From: Bacteroidota bacterium
Lineage (GTDB): Bacteria; Bacteroidota; Bacteroidia; Bacteroidales; UBA4417
Assembly (NCBI GenBank): GCA_013376995.1
Contig: JACAAZ010000001.1
Coordinates: forward strand, 1-64,000
DNA: 64,000 nucleotides
Direction: 5' to 3'
Below, piece after piece: positions 17,321 to 25,387 of the stretch. A model generated the notes under the pieces. It was not told the origin of the DNA. It searched no databases and worked only from the letters and a program-made list of their open reading frames with translations. The position numbers and the translations under genes are program-made. Every line of letters begins with the position of its first letter. Positions within the stretch are counted from its first letter, which is position 1.

Positions 17321-17559
17321 TTTATCTGTGTTGAAATTGCAAATCAGTAAATTAAATAAGAGTTGTCCGATCGGAGCTCTCAATTGAATAGAAAGGTAAA
17401 AATAGAAAGAAATTTCTCATGAAATAGCCTTGGACAAATAAATGAACAAGCGGAAACCAATTCTGCCTTTAGATTTCTTGATCTTGACTAAAAAATGACA
17501 AGAATCTTTCTTTCTGAAAGAAATTTATTACCCGAAAAGTACTCCAGTCCCTTAGTTTT

Positions 17560-18747
17560 TCAGATGAACCTGGTTTTTACTTCCTTGAGGAATTTCTCCT
17601 CCAGGAGGCGGGCTATACGTTTCACTACTGTGCGTCTTATCTCAAGTTCAACCGGCAGGCTTGGGTCCTGGTGGGCAATGTTTATCCGGGTGCCTATGAT
17701 AAAGTGAATCTCATCGCTTTCGAGCAGCATCCTGACTATCTGGTCAGCAGGGCCCTTTCCCAGTTTGTATTTTTGAGAATAATCCTTGAGTATCTGGGCA
17801 ACTTTTCCAAGAGTAAGAATGCCCTCTGTTATAAGGTCGATTCCCTCCATAAAGGAAACAGGCGGCAGATCGGGGTCATCAAACTCAAAGCTGTCAATGA
17901 TCGGCTGGTTCAACTCGCGGGAAATAATATCCCCGGTCGTTGCCCCGCATAATATTTTTTTTCCGTCGAAAGTCCTTACGGCATCACCCAAAAGCACATC
18001 ATTCACTTCTTCATAGGGAGGTCCAGTGCAAAGCAGTAATTTCCTTGGCTCCCTGAAATATATAACTGCACAACTGGTGTCATCCTTGGGATGGTAATTG
18101 TCGTTCAGATTGGCAATATTTACCACTTTGGATGCCAACTGCTGAGCTGAAATTGTGGAGTCGTTATGCACGAGTTCCAAAACATAGGTCTCCATATTAT
18201 CATTTCCCCATCCAAACGGGTATTTATTGCTACCCATTCCCGACTGTGGTACTCCATCGGAACAAACCACTATCCGGTCTTCCTTCTTATGCTTAAAAGT
18301 GCAGGTGCGAAGTTCCTTTCCTGAGTTTTTCTCGGAATCAAGAATGATGTTCTGCCAGCCCGGGTTAAATAACTTATGTTCCCTTATGATTGCAGCCTGT
18401 GGATTATCATATTCGAGGATGCGGGTTTCACCATCTACTTCAATATCGATGATGGTAAAGGTTGAATAGCTCATCTGCCGTTCGCTGCATACTGGAAGTG
18501 TGTTCATTATCAATTCCGCGATCCTGTTCACTTCCTTATGCTCTTCCGTAAAATTGAGCGCCATGGTTGCTGTAAGGGTCGATAACATGCTAGCCTTGAC
18601 ACCATGGCCCATGCCATCCGAAAGCACAACAATGATCCTGTTCTCTTCGTGGATCCTGCGGCTCAGGAATTTATCACCACAAATCCTCTCCAGGTCATGA
18701 TTCTTTTGGACGACATTTACCTCAACATAAAACTGATTGTCGGTCAT
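17560..18747 (-). CDS. SpoIIE-type PP2C phosphatase linked to sensory hydrogenase
   Basis: 395 residues, cytoplasmic. The N-terminal ~230 residues are a PP2C/SpoIIE phosphatase domain with metal-binding signatures VVLSDGMGHGVKAS, DRIVVCSDGV and DDTSCAVIYF. About 165 further residues follow, beginning LLLCTGPPYEEVND, which I cannot assign to a named domain. It is the third gene of a leftward operon after a [2Fe-2S] ferredoxin and a PAS-containing HydS-like protein (46-bp gap). HydDB-type classifications describe phosphatase-linked sensory [FeFe]-hydrogenases (group C3), and this pairing fits. The likely role is to turn an H2 or redox signal into dephosphorylation of a target protein. The target is unknown and no anti-sigma partner is visible nearby. 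Confidence 0.85.
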   Translation of the reverse strand: MTDNQFYVEVNVVQKNHDLERICGDKFLSRRIHEENRIIVVLSDGMGHGVKASMLSTLTATMALNFTEEHKEVNRIAELIMNTLPVCSERQMSYSTFTIIDIEVDGETRILEYDNPQAAIIREHKLFNPGWQNIILDSEKNSGKELRTCTFKHKKEDRIVVCSDGVPQSGMGSNKYPFGWGNDNMETYVLELVHNDSTISAQQLASKVVNIANLNDNYHPKDDTSCAVIYFREPRKLLLCTGPPYEEVNDVLLGDAVRTFDGKKILCGATTGDIISRELNQPIIDSFEFDDPDLPPVSFMEGIDLITEGILTLGKVAQILKDYSQKYKLGKGPADQIVRMLLESDEIHFIIGTRINIAHQDPSLPVELEIRRTVVKRIARLLEEKFLKEVKTRFI

Positions 18748-18793
18748 GATATTAGCTTGAAATTCAGAATTGCCGGTTATTTATAATTGAGGT

Positions 18794-20662
18794 CTATTCT
18801 TTCGGTGTATTCCCTGCACGGTGGGATTCAATGATCGAATTAAGCATTTTTTCAGTATTGGAAGCTCCTTCGCCCAACAGGAAAGCTATTTGCTGAACCA
18901 GTTCCAGGTTCTGATCAATTACTTCGGTAACCCGGCTTATAACTTCTTCCTTTCTGACTTCCGGCATATACATATCCCTGACAACTCCTCCAACGATCTT
19001 ATTCTTCTTGATGCTGAATATGGTAACATTGAAAAGTTTGTCTTCAAAATGGACATCCCTCCCCAGCACATCCTCAGCACTGGTCAATACGTAGGAAAAC
19101 AATTTGTAAAACTGGAAGGGCAGAAGCGATTTTAGATCTGCTCCAATAAGACCTGGTATGATGTCGTTGATTTCCTCTGCTTCGCTTCCTAGAATCGTGA
19201 TAAAGCTTTCGTTTGAACCGATGATCTTCAGGTTTTCATCCACAATCACAACCGCTGTAGGAAGCTTGCGAAGCATAGTCTGGTTGGTTTCCAGTGCGTC
19301 CTGAGCGAGCTGTTTTTCATGCAATGCCCTTTTTTCTGACTCCTGCAGCGCTTGCTGGGTTCTGGCTAATTTGTCGTTGGTTACTTTGAGTGTGCGGATA
19401 TACTCCTGCTTGCTTTTCAACGAGTGCATTATACACATGTCAGTGCGGGCAATCCCGTTGGCAACCGCAGATGCGAAATCCCTGCAACTTTCATAGCCAC
19501 ATGCCCTGCATCCCAGGTTTTCGCCTTCTTCATGCTTTTCAATGATCTTGAGGATCTCTTCTACTTTTTCTTCCGAAGGAGTTGGCAAGCGCTGATCATC
19601 AGGAACGAAAGAACGCTTAAGGTCAAGGACCCTGAATTTTTTAATGTCGTCATTCCATTTGGCCATATTGAATTTCTTCAGCCGCTTGTTGGCATATTCC
19701 GCAACAAGTGTATGCCTCCTGAACTTCTTTCCTCCGGGGGAAGTCCCGGGACCCATGATACACCCTTCACAATAGAACACATTGAAATGCTTCCTGATAA
19801 AGTCAATGCTGTCATCAAACTGCTTAATAGCACTCATTATTTCTTCTCTTCCGTCAACTGTAACCAGGCTGCCAGAGAGAATATCCTCACTTAGCCCACT
19901 GGCCTGGAGGATACCATTACTTACCGGGAAAAGAGAGCCTTTGTATCCCAGGGGTTCATCAAATTCGGAAAACTCAATGGTGCTAGCCTTGATCCCGAAC
20001 TCTTCAAAAAGCTCCCTAAGCTCGGTAAAAGTGAGAACTGCGTCAACCTTTCCATCCCCATCAAAGCGATGGGCTTCATCCTTTGCAGCTATGCATGGGC
20101 CTATATATACGACCTTGATGTCAGGCCCGTAGAGTTGTTTCATCACCTTGGCGCTGGCAATCATGGGCGTTACAATAGGGGCAAGGTTCTCAATAAGTTG
20201 AGGGTAATATTTTTCAACCAGTGAAACAATAGGAGGACAATTTGCCAGGATATAATATTTGCCGAGGAAGTTGGATATCAATTCATTGTATTCCCTAGCA
20301 ACCAGGTCAACCCCGAAAGATGATTCGTGTACGTAATCAAAGCCGGTCTCCTTGATCATTCTTACAAATTTGCGATAATCCGTAATGTCTTCAAATTCAC
20401 CTGAGATACTGGGACCGACAACAGCAACAACCTTTGAATCAGAGCGAATCAACTGACGTGCTTCTTCCTTGGAATCATAAAAGAGGATTGCTCCAGGACT
20501 GCAAACTGAGATGCAGGAGCCACAACCGATGCATCTTTCAGCTACAATGCGGGGATAATCATCACTGTTGCGAAGCTCGATTGCTTTCACTGGGCATATC
20601 CGGATGCAGGCATAACAGGCCTTGCATTTATCATCATCAATGAACACTAAGGGTGATTTCAT
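18794..20662 (-). CDS. hydS: Sensory [FeFe]-hydrogenase with PAS domain (HydS-like, group C)
   Basis: 622 residues, cytoplasmic. Two [4Fe-4S] ferredoxin motifs (Cys13-16-19-23, Cys44-47-50-54) are followed by an H-cluster domain (about 75-345). A four-Cys motif (Cys385, 388, 393, 410) probably holds another [4Fe-4S] cluster. Then come a coiled coil (about 415-455), a PAS domain (about 458-560) and a C-terminal helix. H-cluster motifs are altered: LANCPP (Cys142) replaces TSCCP, so the proton-relay cysteine is Asn141; IGPC (Cys190) replaces MPC; CEGC (Cys298, Cys301) is CX2C rather than CX3C. Such changes mark sensory rather than catalytic enzymes. It lies between the ferredoxin (18-bp gap) and phosphatase genes and likely reports H2 or cluster redox state to the phosphatase. 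Confidence 0.88.
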   Translation of the reverse strand: MKSPLVFIDDDKCKACYACIRICPVKAIELRNSDDYPRIVAERCIGCGSCISVCSPGAILFYDSKEEARQLIRSDSKVVAVVGPSISGEFEDITDYRKFVRMIKETGFDYVHESSFGVDLVAREYNELISNFLGKYYILANCPPIVSLVEKYYPQLIENLAPIVTPMIASAKVMKQLYGPDIKVVYIGPCIAAKDEAHRFDGDGKVDAVLTFTELRELFEEFGIKASTIEFSEFDEPLGYKGSLFPVSNGILQASGLSEDILSGSLVTVDGREEIMSAIKQFDDSIDFIRKHFNVFYCEGCIMGPGTSPGGKKFRRHTLVAEYANKRLKKFNMAKWNDDIKKFRVLDLKRSFVPDDQRLPTPSEEKVEEILKIIEKHEEGENLGCRACGYESCRDFASAVANGIARTDMCIMHSLKSKQEYIRTLKVTNDKLARTQQALQESEKRALHEKQLAQDALETNQTMLRKLPTAVVIVDENLKIIGSNESFITILGSEAEEINDIIPGLIGADLKSLLPFQFYKLFSYVLTSAEDVLGRDVHFEDKLFNVTIFSIKKNKIVGGVVRDMYMPEVRKEEVISRVTEVIDQNLELVQQIAFLLGEGASNTEKMLNSIIESHRAGNTPKE

Positions 20663-20680
20663 CGTTGGAAGTATCAGTTG

Positions 20681-20941
20681 TTAATGGGCCTGTTGAATGA
20701 TGGACGTGAAGAACTGGTCAAGCAGTTGGGCCAGCTTTTCTTCATCTACCTTCTCATTAAATGTTTCGTCAATTTTCAGTACAGGTCCTTTCGAGCAATG
20801 TCCAAAACATCTTTCTCCATGGAACTTTACGTCATTCAATAAGTTCCTGTCCTTCAAATAATCTGTAATCAGCCTTACCAATTGCTTATTACCCCTGGCA
20901 AAACAGGAACTTCCAAGGCAAATAATGATTTCTCTTTTCAT
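20681..20941 (-). CDS. Thioredoxin-like [2Fe-2S] ferredoxin
   Basis: 86 residues from the ATG at 20941, chosen because MKREIIICLGSSC is the normal family start; a longer frame would run into the divergent promoter region. Cys8, Cys13, Cys45 and Cys49 give the CX4C ... CX3C pattern of the NuoE/HydC thioredoxin-like [2Fe-2S] fold. Here the fold stands alone, without the N-terminal helical part of NuoE. It is the first gene of the leftward operon and could carry electrons between the hydrogenase system and the HydS-like protein. Homologous small ferredoxins accompany sensory hydrogenases in Thermotogae and Clostridia. It is divergent from hydC across a 200-bp regulatory gap. Confidence 0.85.
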   Translation of the reverse strand: MKREIIICLGSSCFARGNKQLVRLITDYLKDRNLLNDVKFHGERCFGHCSKGPVLKIDETFNEKVDEEKLAQLLDQFFTSIIQQAH

Positions 20942-21000
20942 AAATTTCCAGGGAATAAGGTTTCTGGCACTTTTGCTGCCGCCCGAAATCGATTGCAAAA

Positions 21001-21008
21001 CAAAAATA
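21001..21008 (-). promoter_or_regulatory. Possible -7 box for the ferredoxin-hydS operon
   Basis: CAAAAATA on the plus strand reads TATTTTTG on the minus strand and fits the Bacteroidota -7 consensus TAnnTTTG. It is 60 bp upstream of the ferredoxin start. No clear -33 TTTG is seen at the right spacing, so this is tentative. Confidence 0.4.
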
Positions 21009-21050
21009 ATAAAAGTTCCGAATTTGAATTTGATTGTTAGTCGGATAACA

Positions 21051-21068
21051 TTGTTATTTTTTTCACAA
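21051..21068. promoter_or_regulatory. Rex operator in the divergent hydC/ferredoxin promoter region
   Basis: The 18-mer TTGTTATTTTTTTCACAA matches the Rex palindrome TTGTGAA-N4-TTCACAA in 12 of 14 defined positions, with a perfect right half. It sits just upstream of the putative hydC promoter and could also affect the divergent ferredoxin-hydS operon. A rex gene lies in the same island at 29130. Rex releases DNA when NADH is high, which fits induction of an NADH-consuming hydrogenase. Confidence 0.7.
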
Positions 21069-21096
21069 ATAATTTCAATATTAAAAATCTTACCTT

Positions 21097-21104
21097 TATT
21101 TTTG
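21097..21104 (+). promoter_or_regulatory. Putative hydC -7 promoter element
   Basis: TATTTTTG matches the Bacteroidota -7 consensus TAnnTTTG. TTTC at 21073-21076, 20 bp upstream, is a near-match to the -33 TTTG. The element ends 37 bp before the hydC ATG and lies just downstream of the Rex-type operator. Confidence 0.5.
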
Positions 21105-21141
21105 TACTTCTCAAGACAGTCAGATATCCTATCTACATACC

Positions 21142-21603
21142 ATGCCAGTATCAATCGAAGAAGTATTAAACAGGCATAAACAAGGCGTTCCTGAATCTTT
21201 ACTCCCATTGTTGCAGGAATTACAAGACGAGTTTGGCTATTTAAACGAGGAAGCTATTGTGAAAGTTGGGCTGCATTTGCAATTGCCCGCCAGCAAAGTT
21301 TATGGTATAGCAACCTTTTTTGACCAGTTCAGGTTCGTCTCCCAGGGGCATTTTCATCTCCGGGTTTGCCGTGGAACTGCCTGCCATATGAATGGTTCCT
21401 TTTCAGTTTTAAAGGAGGTAGAGAAGATCCTGAAAATCAAGGAAGGCCAAACATCACGTGATGGATTTTTTAGCCTTGAAGCTGTCAGTTGTATGGGTGC
21501 ATGCAGCAATGGGCCAGTAATAAATGTAAACGGGAAATTCTATAATGCCGTAACATTGGCTGGAATTGCTACACTCATCGAGCAACTTCGAAAAATGGCT
21601 TAA
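21142..21603 (+). CDS. hydC: Electron-bifurcating hydrogenase gamma subunit HydC (NuoE-like)
   Basis: 153 residues. The N-terminal helical region (about 1-70, with LQDEFGYLNEEAI and KVYGIATFFDQF) is followed by a thioredoxin-like [2Fe-2S] domain with Cys76, Cys81, Cys117 and Cys121. It matches HydC of trimeric HydABC and NuoE of complex I. In bifurcating hydrogenases it is part of the electron-transfer network around the HydB flavin. It is the first gene of the hydCBA operon, 14 bp before hydB. Expression is probably under Rex control through the operator at 21051-21068. Confidence 0.93.
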   Translation: MPVSIEEVLNRHKQGVPESLLPLLQELQDEFGYLNEEAIVKVGLHLQLPASKVYGIATFFDQFRFVSQGHFHLRVCRGTACHMNGSFSVLKEVEKILKIKEGQTSRDGFFSLEAVSCMGACSNGPVINVNGKFYNAVTLAGIATLIEQLRKMA

Positions 21604-21617
21604 ATCAACCTCTTGCA

Positions 21618-23549
21618 ATGGACGATAAGGAAATTCTGATCAATGAAGTGCTTCCGGGAAAATCAACCATCCTGGAGAAACAAGTACTCGACAGGCTCGC
21701 AACCCTCAGGAATGATAAGATCACAAGGCCGGTTATTTATATTGGTACCGGAACCTGCGGAATGGTGGCTGGTGCCGGTGAAACACTTGCAGCTACTCAA
21801 AAATATATTGAAGATAACCACATACAGGCCAGGATTATTGAAGTCGGTTGTATTGGATTGTGCTCATACGAACCTGTAATCGATGTTCAGCTCCCCGGGA
21901 AAGCCAGGGTGTCATTCAGGAATATTTCTGCTGAAAAGGTTGAGTCCCTTTTGGATGACGTATTTAACGGTGAGATTCCCAAGGACGATGTTATCGGGCA
22001 ATTTACAAATGCCTTGCACGACCCATGGGATGGAGTTAGCAGTATTGAAAAGCTTCCGTTCTTCGTTAATCAGCATCGTATAGTCCTTGACCAATGCGGG
22101 CGCATTGATCCTGGTTCTATAGAGGAATATATTGCGCGGGGCGGTTACCAAACCTATTTGAAGTGCATAAGGAATTATACATCTGATAAGATCTGCGAAC
22201 TGATCGATGAGAGCGGTTTGCGCGGCAGAGGTGGCGGAGGCTACAATACCGGTAAAAAATGGATCGTAGCCAATAACACGGTCAGTGATCAGAAATACCT
22301 CATCTGCAATGCTGCCGAAAGCGACCCGGGCGCGTTTATGGACAGGGCTCTTATTGAAGGAGACCCGCATCTCCTCCTTGAAGGTGTTGCCTTGGCTGCT
22401 TATGCAATTGGTGCTACCAGGGCATATATTTATGTCATGGCCGAATACCAGAAAGCGTATAACAGGCTTAAAACTGCCATCGACAAACTAAAGCAATACT
22501 CACTCATTGGCTACAATATCTTCGGAAGTGGTGTTGACCTGCAGATAATGCTTGTTCAGGGCCCCGGAGCATTTGTTTGCGGTGAGGAGACTGCCTTAAT
22601 TAAAAGCATTGAAGGTAAAAGGGGAATGCCGGAACCCAAGCCTCCTTTCCCCGCAATTGAAGGTTTGTTCAAACGGCCAACCGTTGTCAACAATGTTGAA
22701 ACGCTGGCCAATGTCCCTTACATCTTGAAGAACGGGCCTCAGAAATTTAACACCATCGGTACAGCTAATTCCAAGGGCACTAAAATGTTTGCCCTTACAG
22801 GAAAGACAGTTATTACAGGCTTAGTGGAAGTCCCAATGGGGACGATCCTCCGCGATATCATTTATAAGATTGCAGGCGGAATCCAGGATGGAAAGGAATT
22901 TAAGGCAGTTCAGATCGGAGGCCCCTCAGGAAGTTGTATTCCACAACAGCAGCTTGACCTGCAGGTAGATTACGAATCACTCTGGAATGCCGGGGCTATA
23001 ATGGGATCCGGGGGAATGGTGGTGATGGACGAAAACACCTGCATGGTTGACATGTCGAAGTTCTTCATGAACTTCCTGAACAAGGAAAGTTGCGGGAAAT
23101 GCATTCCTTGCCGGGAAGGTACACGCCGAATCCATGAGATACTTGAAAATATTACGCGAAGGCCTTCAAGCGAAACTGGCCATGAAACCCTGGAACGTTT
23201 CAAAGGGATCATGCAGCTTGAAGGACTCTCGGAAGTAATAAGGGATACTTCCCTTTGCGGTCTTGGTCAGACTGCCCCCAATCCACTAATATCAGCACTC
23301 ACCTGGTTCAGGGATGAGTTCGAGGAGCATATTTTTGATCGCAAATGCAGGGCCGGGGTCTGTAAGGAATTAAGAGTATTCTACATTGATGTGGATAAAT
23401 GTACAGGTTGCGTTGCCTGTCTCAGGAAATGCCCTACCAACGCCATTGTTGGTCAGCCAAGACAACCTCACTTCATTGTTGAAGACAAGTGTATTGGCTG
23501 CGGAATGTGTTTCGATGTTTGCAAATTCGTTGCTGTCATGGTGAAATAG
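21618..23549 (+). CDS. hydB: Electron-bifurcating hydrogenase beta subunit HydB (NuoF-like)
   Basis: 643 residues, cytoplasmic. The N-terminal thioredoxin-like [2Fe-2S] region has GTGTCG and CIGLC. A NuoF core follows (about 160-540) with the NADH/FMN loop GRGGGGYNTGKKW, ESDPGAFMDRALIEGDPH and GAFVCGEETALI, then an SLBB-type segment. A [4Fe-4S] site is formed by ESCGKCIPCREGTRR and a later CGLG. Two C-terminal ferredoxin motifs (CTGCVACLRKC, CIGCGMCFDVC) complete it. This is the flavin subunit that links NAD(H) and ferredoxin in HydABC enzymes. It lies between hydC and hydA with short gaps, consistent with one transcript. Confidence 0.94.
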   Translation: MDDKEILINEVLPGKSTILEKQVLDRLATLRNDKITRPVIYIGTGTCGMVAGAGETLAATQKYIEDNHIQARIIEVGCIGLCSYEPVIDVQLPGKARVSFRNISAEKVESLLDDVFNGEIPKDDVIGQFTNALHDPWDGVSSIEKLPFFVNQHRIVLDQCGRIDPGSIEEYIARGGYQTYLKCIRNYTSDKICELIDESGLRGRGGGGYNTGKKWIVANNTVSDQKYLICNAAESDPGAFMDRALIEGDPHLLLEGVALAAYAIGATRAYIYVMAEYQKAYNRLKTAIDKLKQYSLIGYNIFGSGVDLQIMLVQGPGAFVCGEETALIKSIEGKRGMPEPKPPFPAIEGLFKRPTVVNNVETLANVPYILKNGPQKFNTIGTANSKGTKMFALTGKTVITGLVEVPMGTILRDIIYKIAGGIQDGKEFKAVQIGGPSGSCIPQQQLDLQVDYESLWNAGAIMGSGGMVVMDENTCMVDMSKFFMNFLNKESCGKCIPCREGTRRIHEILENITRRPSSETGHETLERFKGIMQLEGLSEVIRDTSLCGLGQTAPNPLISALTWFRDEFEEHIFDRKCRAGVCKELRVFYIDVDKCTGCVACLRKCPTNAIVGQPRQPHFIVEDKCIGCGMCFDVCKFVAVMVK

Positions 23550-23589
23550 TATTCATCATGGCCAGAACCATTTAAAGAAAATTCAAACT

Positions 23590-25314
23590 ATGTTTTTCGA
23601 TATAGAAGTTAACGGTAAAACCATCAAGGCCAGGAATGGAGATACTATCCTTTCGGCACTTGAACGCAATGGCATCAAAGTGCCAACGCTTTGCCATATC
23701 GAAAACCTTCCTCCCAATGGAGCATGCCGGATGTGTGTGGTTGAAGTGGAAGGCCGCCAGGCATTATTACCAGCTTGTTCTCACCCCGTTGAGGAATGGA
23801 TGAAAATCAAGACACATTCCCCAAGGGTTGTTAAAGCAAGAAAAACGAATATAGAGTTGCTGCTGAGCAATCATCCCGATGACTGCCTTTACTGCGAAAG
23901 AAATGGTAATTGTGAGCTCCAGCGTTTTGCAGAGGATCTGAATGTCAGGGAGCGCCGGTTCTATGGAAATAAAAATAAGTATAAAACAGACCCTTCCAGT
24001 GCCAGTCTCCTTAGGGATCCAGCAAAATGTATTCTTTGCGGGCGGTGTATACGTATCTGTGAAGAAGTTCAGTCAATAACAGCACTTGATTTTATAGGCA
24101 GGGGAAACAAGATGCAGGTGGGTCCCGCATTCAACAAGGGAATGAACCTCTCAAGCTGTATCAATTGCGGGCAATGTATTCTGGTTTGTCCAACCGGTGC
24201 ACTTACCGAAAAACAACATCCCGGGGAACTCCAGGATGCCCTTCATAATCCTGATATTACAACCATCATTCAATGTTCACCAGCCCTTTCTGTTACACTG
24301 GCGGAAGAATTTGGGCTTCGTGCCGGGAAAGATGTTGAAAACCTGATGTATGCTTCACTTAGGAAACTGGGCTTTGATTACGTTTTCGATTCTTCCTTTG
24401 CCGGGGACCTTTATATTGTTGAACAAGCCGCAGAATTTATTAGCCGCCTCAAGGAAAAGACTCAACTTCCAATGTTTTCGAGCTGTTGCCCGGCTTGGAT
24501 CAAATATGCCGAACAATCAAGGCCATCCATCCTGCCCAATCTTTCGACCTGTAAATCTCCCCAACAAATGATGGGTGCTCTTATCACTGCTCATTTTGGA
24601 ATGGAGAACAACCTGAAGGATGAGGAGATATACTCGGTATCAGCAATGCCTTGTGTGGCAAGAAAGTTTGAAGCACAACGCGAGCAGATGACCCACAAAG
24701 GGATTACGGATGTTGATACGGTTTTGACCACCCGGGAGTTGGCAAGGCTTATCAGGTTAAACGGCATAGATATTCAGCAAGTTGAACCTGAAATGGCTGA
24801 TTTGCCTTACAGGTCAAGGAGCTCATCAGGTAAATTACTCGCAGTTAGCGGTGGTGTTACAGAATCCCTGGTGCGGACCTTGCACTTTATGATTACAGGC
24901 AAAGAGATTACGCAGCTGAAATTCCAGGAATTGCGTAATTCCAGGGGACGTAAAGAGTTGAAGATCAAAATCGGCGAATATAACCTCGGTTTTGCAGTTG
25001 TGAATGGAATTGGAAATGCAAAGGAATTGCTGGATGAAATAGAGAATGGAAGAACCGACCTGCACTATATTGAAGTGATGGCTTGCCCGGGAGGTTGTGT
25101 TAACGGTGGTGGTCAGCCTATTCATTCAGTAGAACTCAATGCTCGAGCCAGGGCTAAGTCTATCTATGAACTGGATGAAAAGGAAGCCGTGAAATTCGCT
25201 CACCGTAATCCTTCACTGATAGCCCTTTATGATGCTTTCCTGGAGAAACCTGTCAGTGAACAGAGCCGGAACCTCTTGCATACATCCTACCAAAACAGGG
25301 AAGTAATGCTCTAA
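23590..25314 (+). CDS. hydA: [FeFe]-hydrogenase catalytic subunit HydA
   Basis: 574 residues, the same length as C. pasteurianum CpI. There is an N-terminal [2Fe-2S] domain (Cys35, 46, 49, 63), a His-ligated [4Fe-4S] site (HPDDCLYC ... NCELQ) and two [4Fe-4S] motifs (CILCGRCIRIC, CINCGQCILVC). The complete catalytic H-cluster domain has SSCCPAW (Cys299 proton relay, Cys300), MPCVARKFE (Cys355) and ACPGGC (Cys499, Cys503). By my count the ligand positions coincide with CpI numbering. The operon with hydC and hydB places it in the group A3 bifurcating type, which makes H2 from NADH plus reduced ferredoxin or runs in reverse. A short helical tail follows. There is no extra C-terminal [2Fe-2S] domain. 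Confidence 0.95.
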   Translation: MFFDIEVNGKTIKARNGDTILSALERNGIKVPTLCHIENLPPNGACRMCVVEVEGRQALLPACSHPVEEWMKIKTHSPRVVKARKTNIELLLSNHPDDCLYCERNGNCELQRFAEDLNVRERRFYGNKNKYKTDPSSASLLRDPAKCILCGRCIRICEEVQSITALDFIGRGNKMQVGPAFNKGMNLSSCINCGQCILVCPTGALTEKQHPGELQDALHNPDITTIIQCSPALSVTLAEEFGLRAGKDVENLMYASLRKLGFDYVFDSSFAGDLYIVEQAAEFISRLKEKTQLPMFSSCCPAWIKYAEQSRPSILPNLSTCKSPQQMMGALITAHFGMENNLKDEEIYSVSAMPCVARKFEAQREQMTHKGITDVDTVLTTRELARLIRLNGIDIQQVEPEMADLPYRSRSSSGKLLAVSGGVTESLVRTLHFMITGKEITQLKFQELRNSRGRKELKIKIGEYNLGFAVVNGIGNAKELLDEIENGRTDLHYIEVMACPGGCVNGGGQPIHSVELNARARAKSIYELDEKEAVKFAHRNPSLIALYDAFLEKPVSEQSRNLLHTSYQNREVML

Positions 25315-25387
25315 TAAGTAAAGGCTGTCCATGAATATAATCAAATTGTGAATTGATCACCAAACTAGTGCTTAAGAATATCTGAAT

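Noticed and set aside
18794-20662. Calling this a catalytic hydrogenase or NADH dehydrogenase subunit
   Set aside because: The altered L1-L3 motifs, the PAS domain and the phosphatase neighbour fit a sensory HydS-type protein instead.
21452-21463. CATCACGTGATG palindrome as a parS site
   Set aside because: It lies inside hydC, shares only the CACGTG core with parS, and is far from parAB.
25346-25363. TTGTGAATTGATCACCAA as a third Rex operator
   Set aside because: The left half is perfect but the right half is shifted by one base relative to TTGTGA-N6-TCACAA, so I do not list it as a feature.
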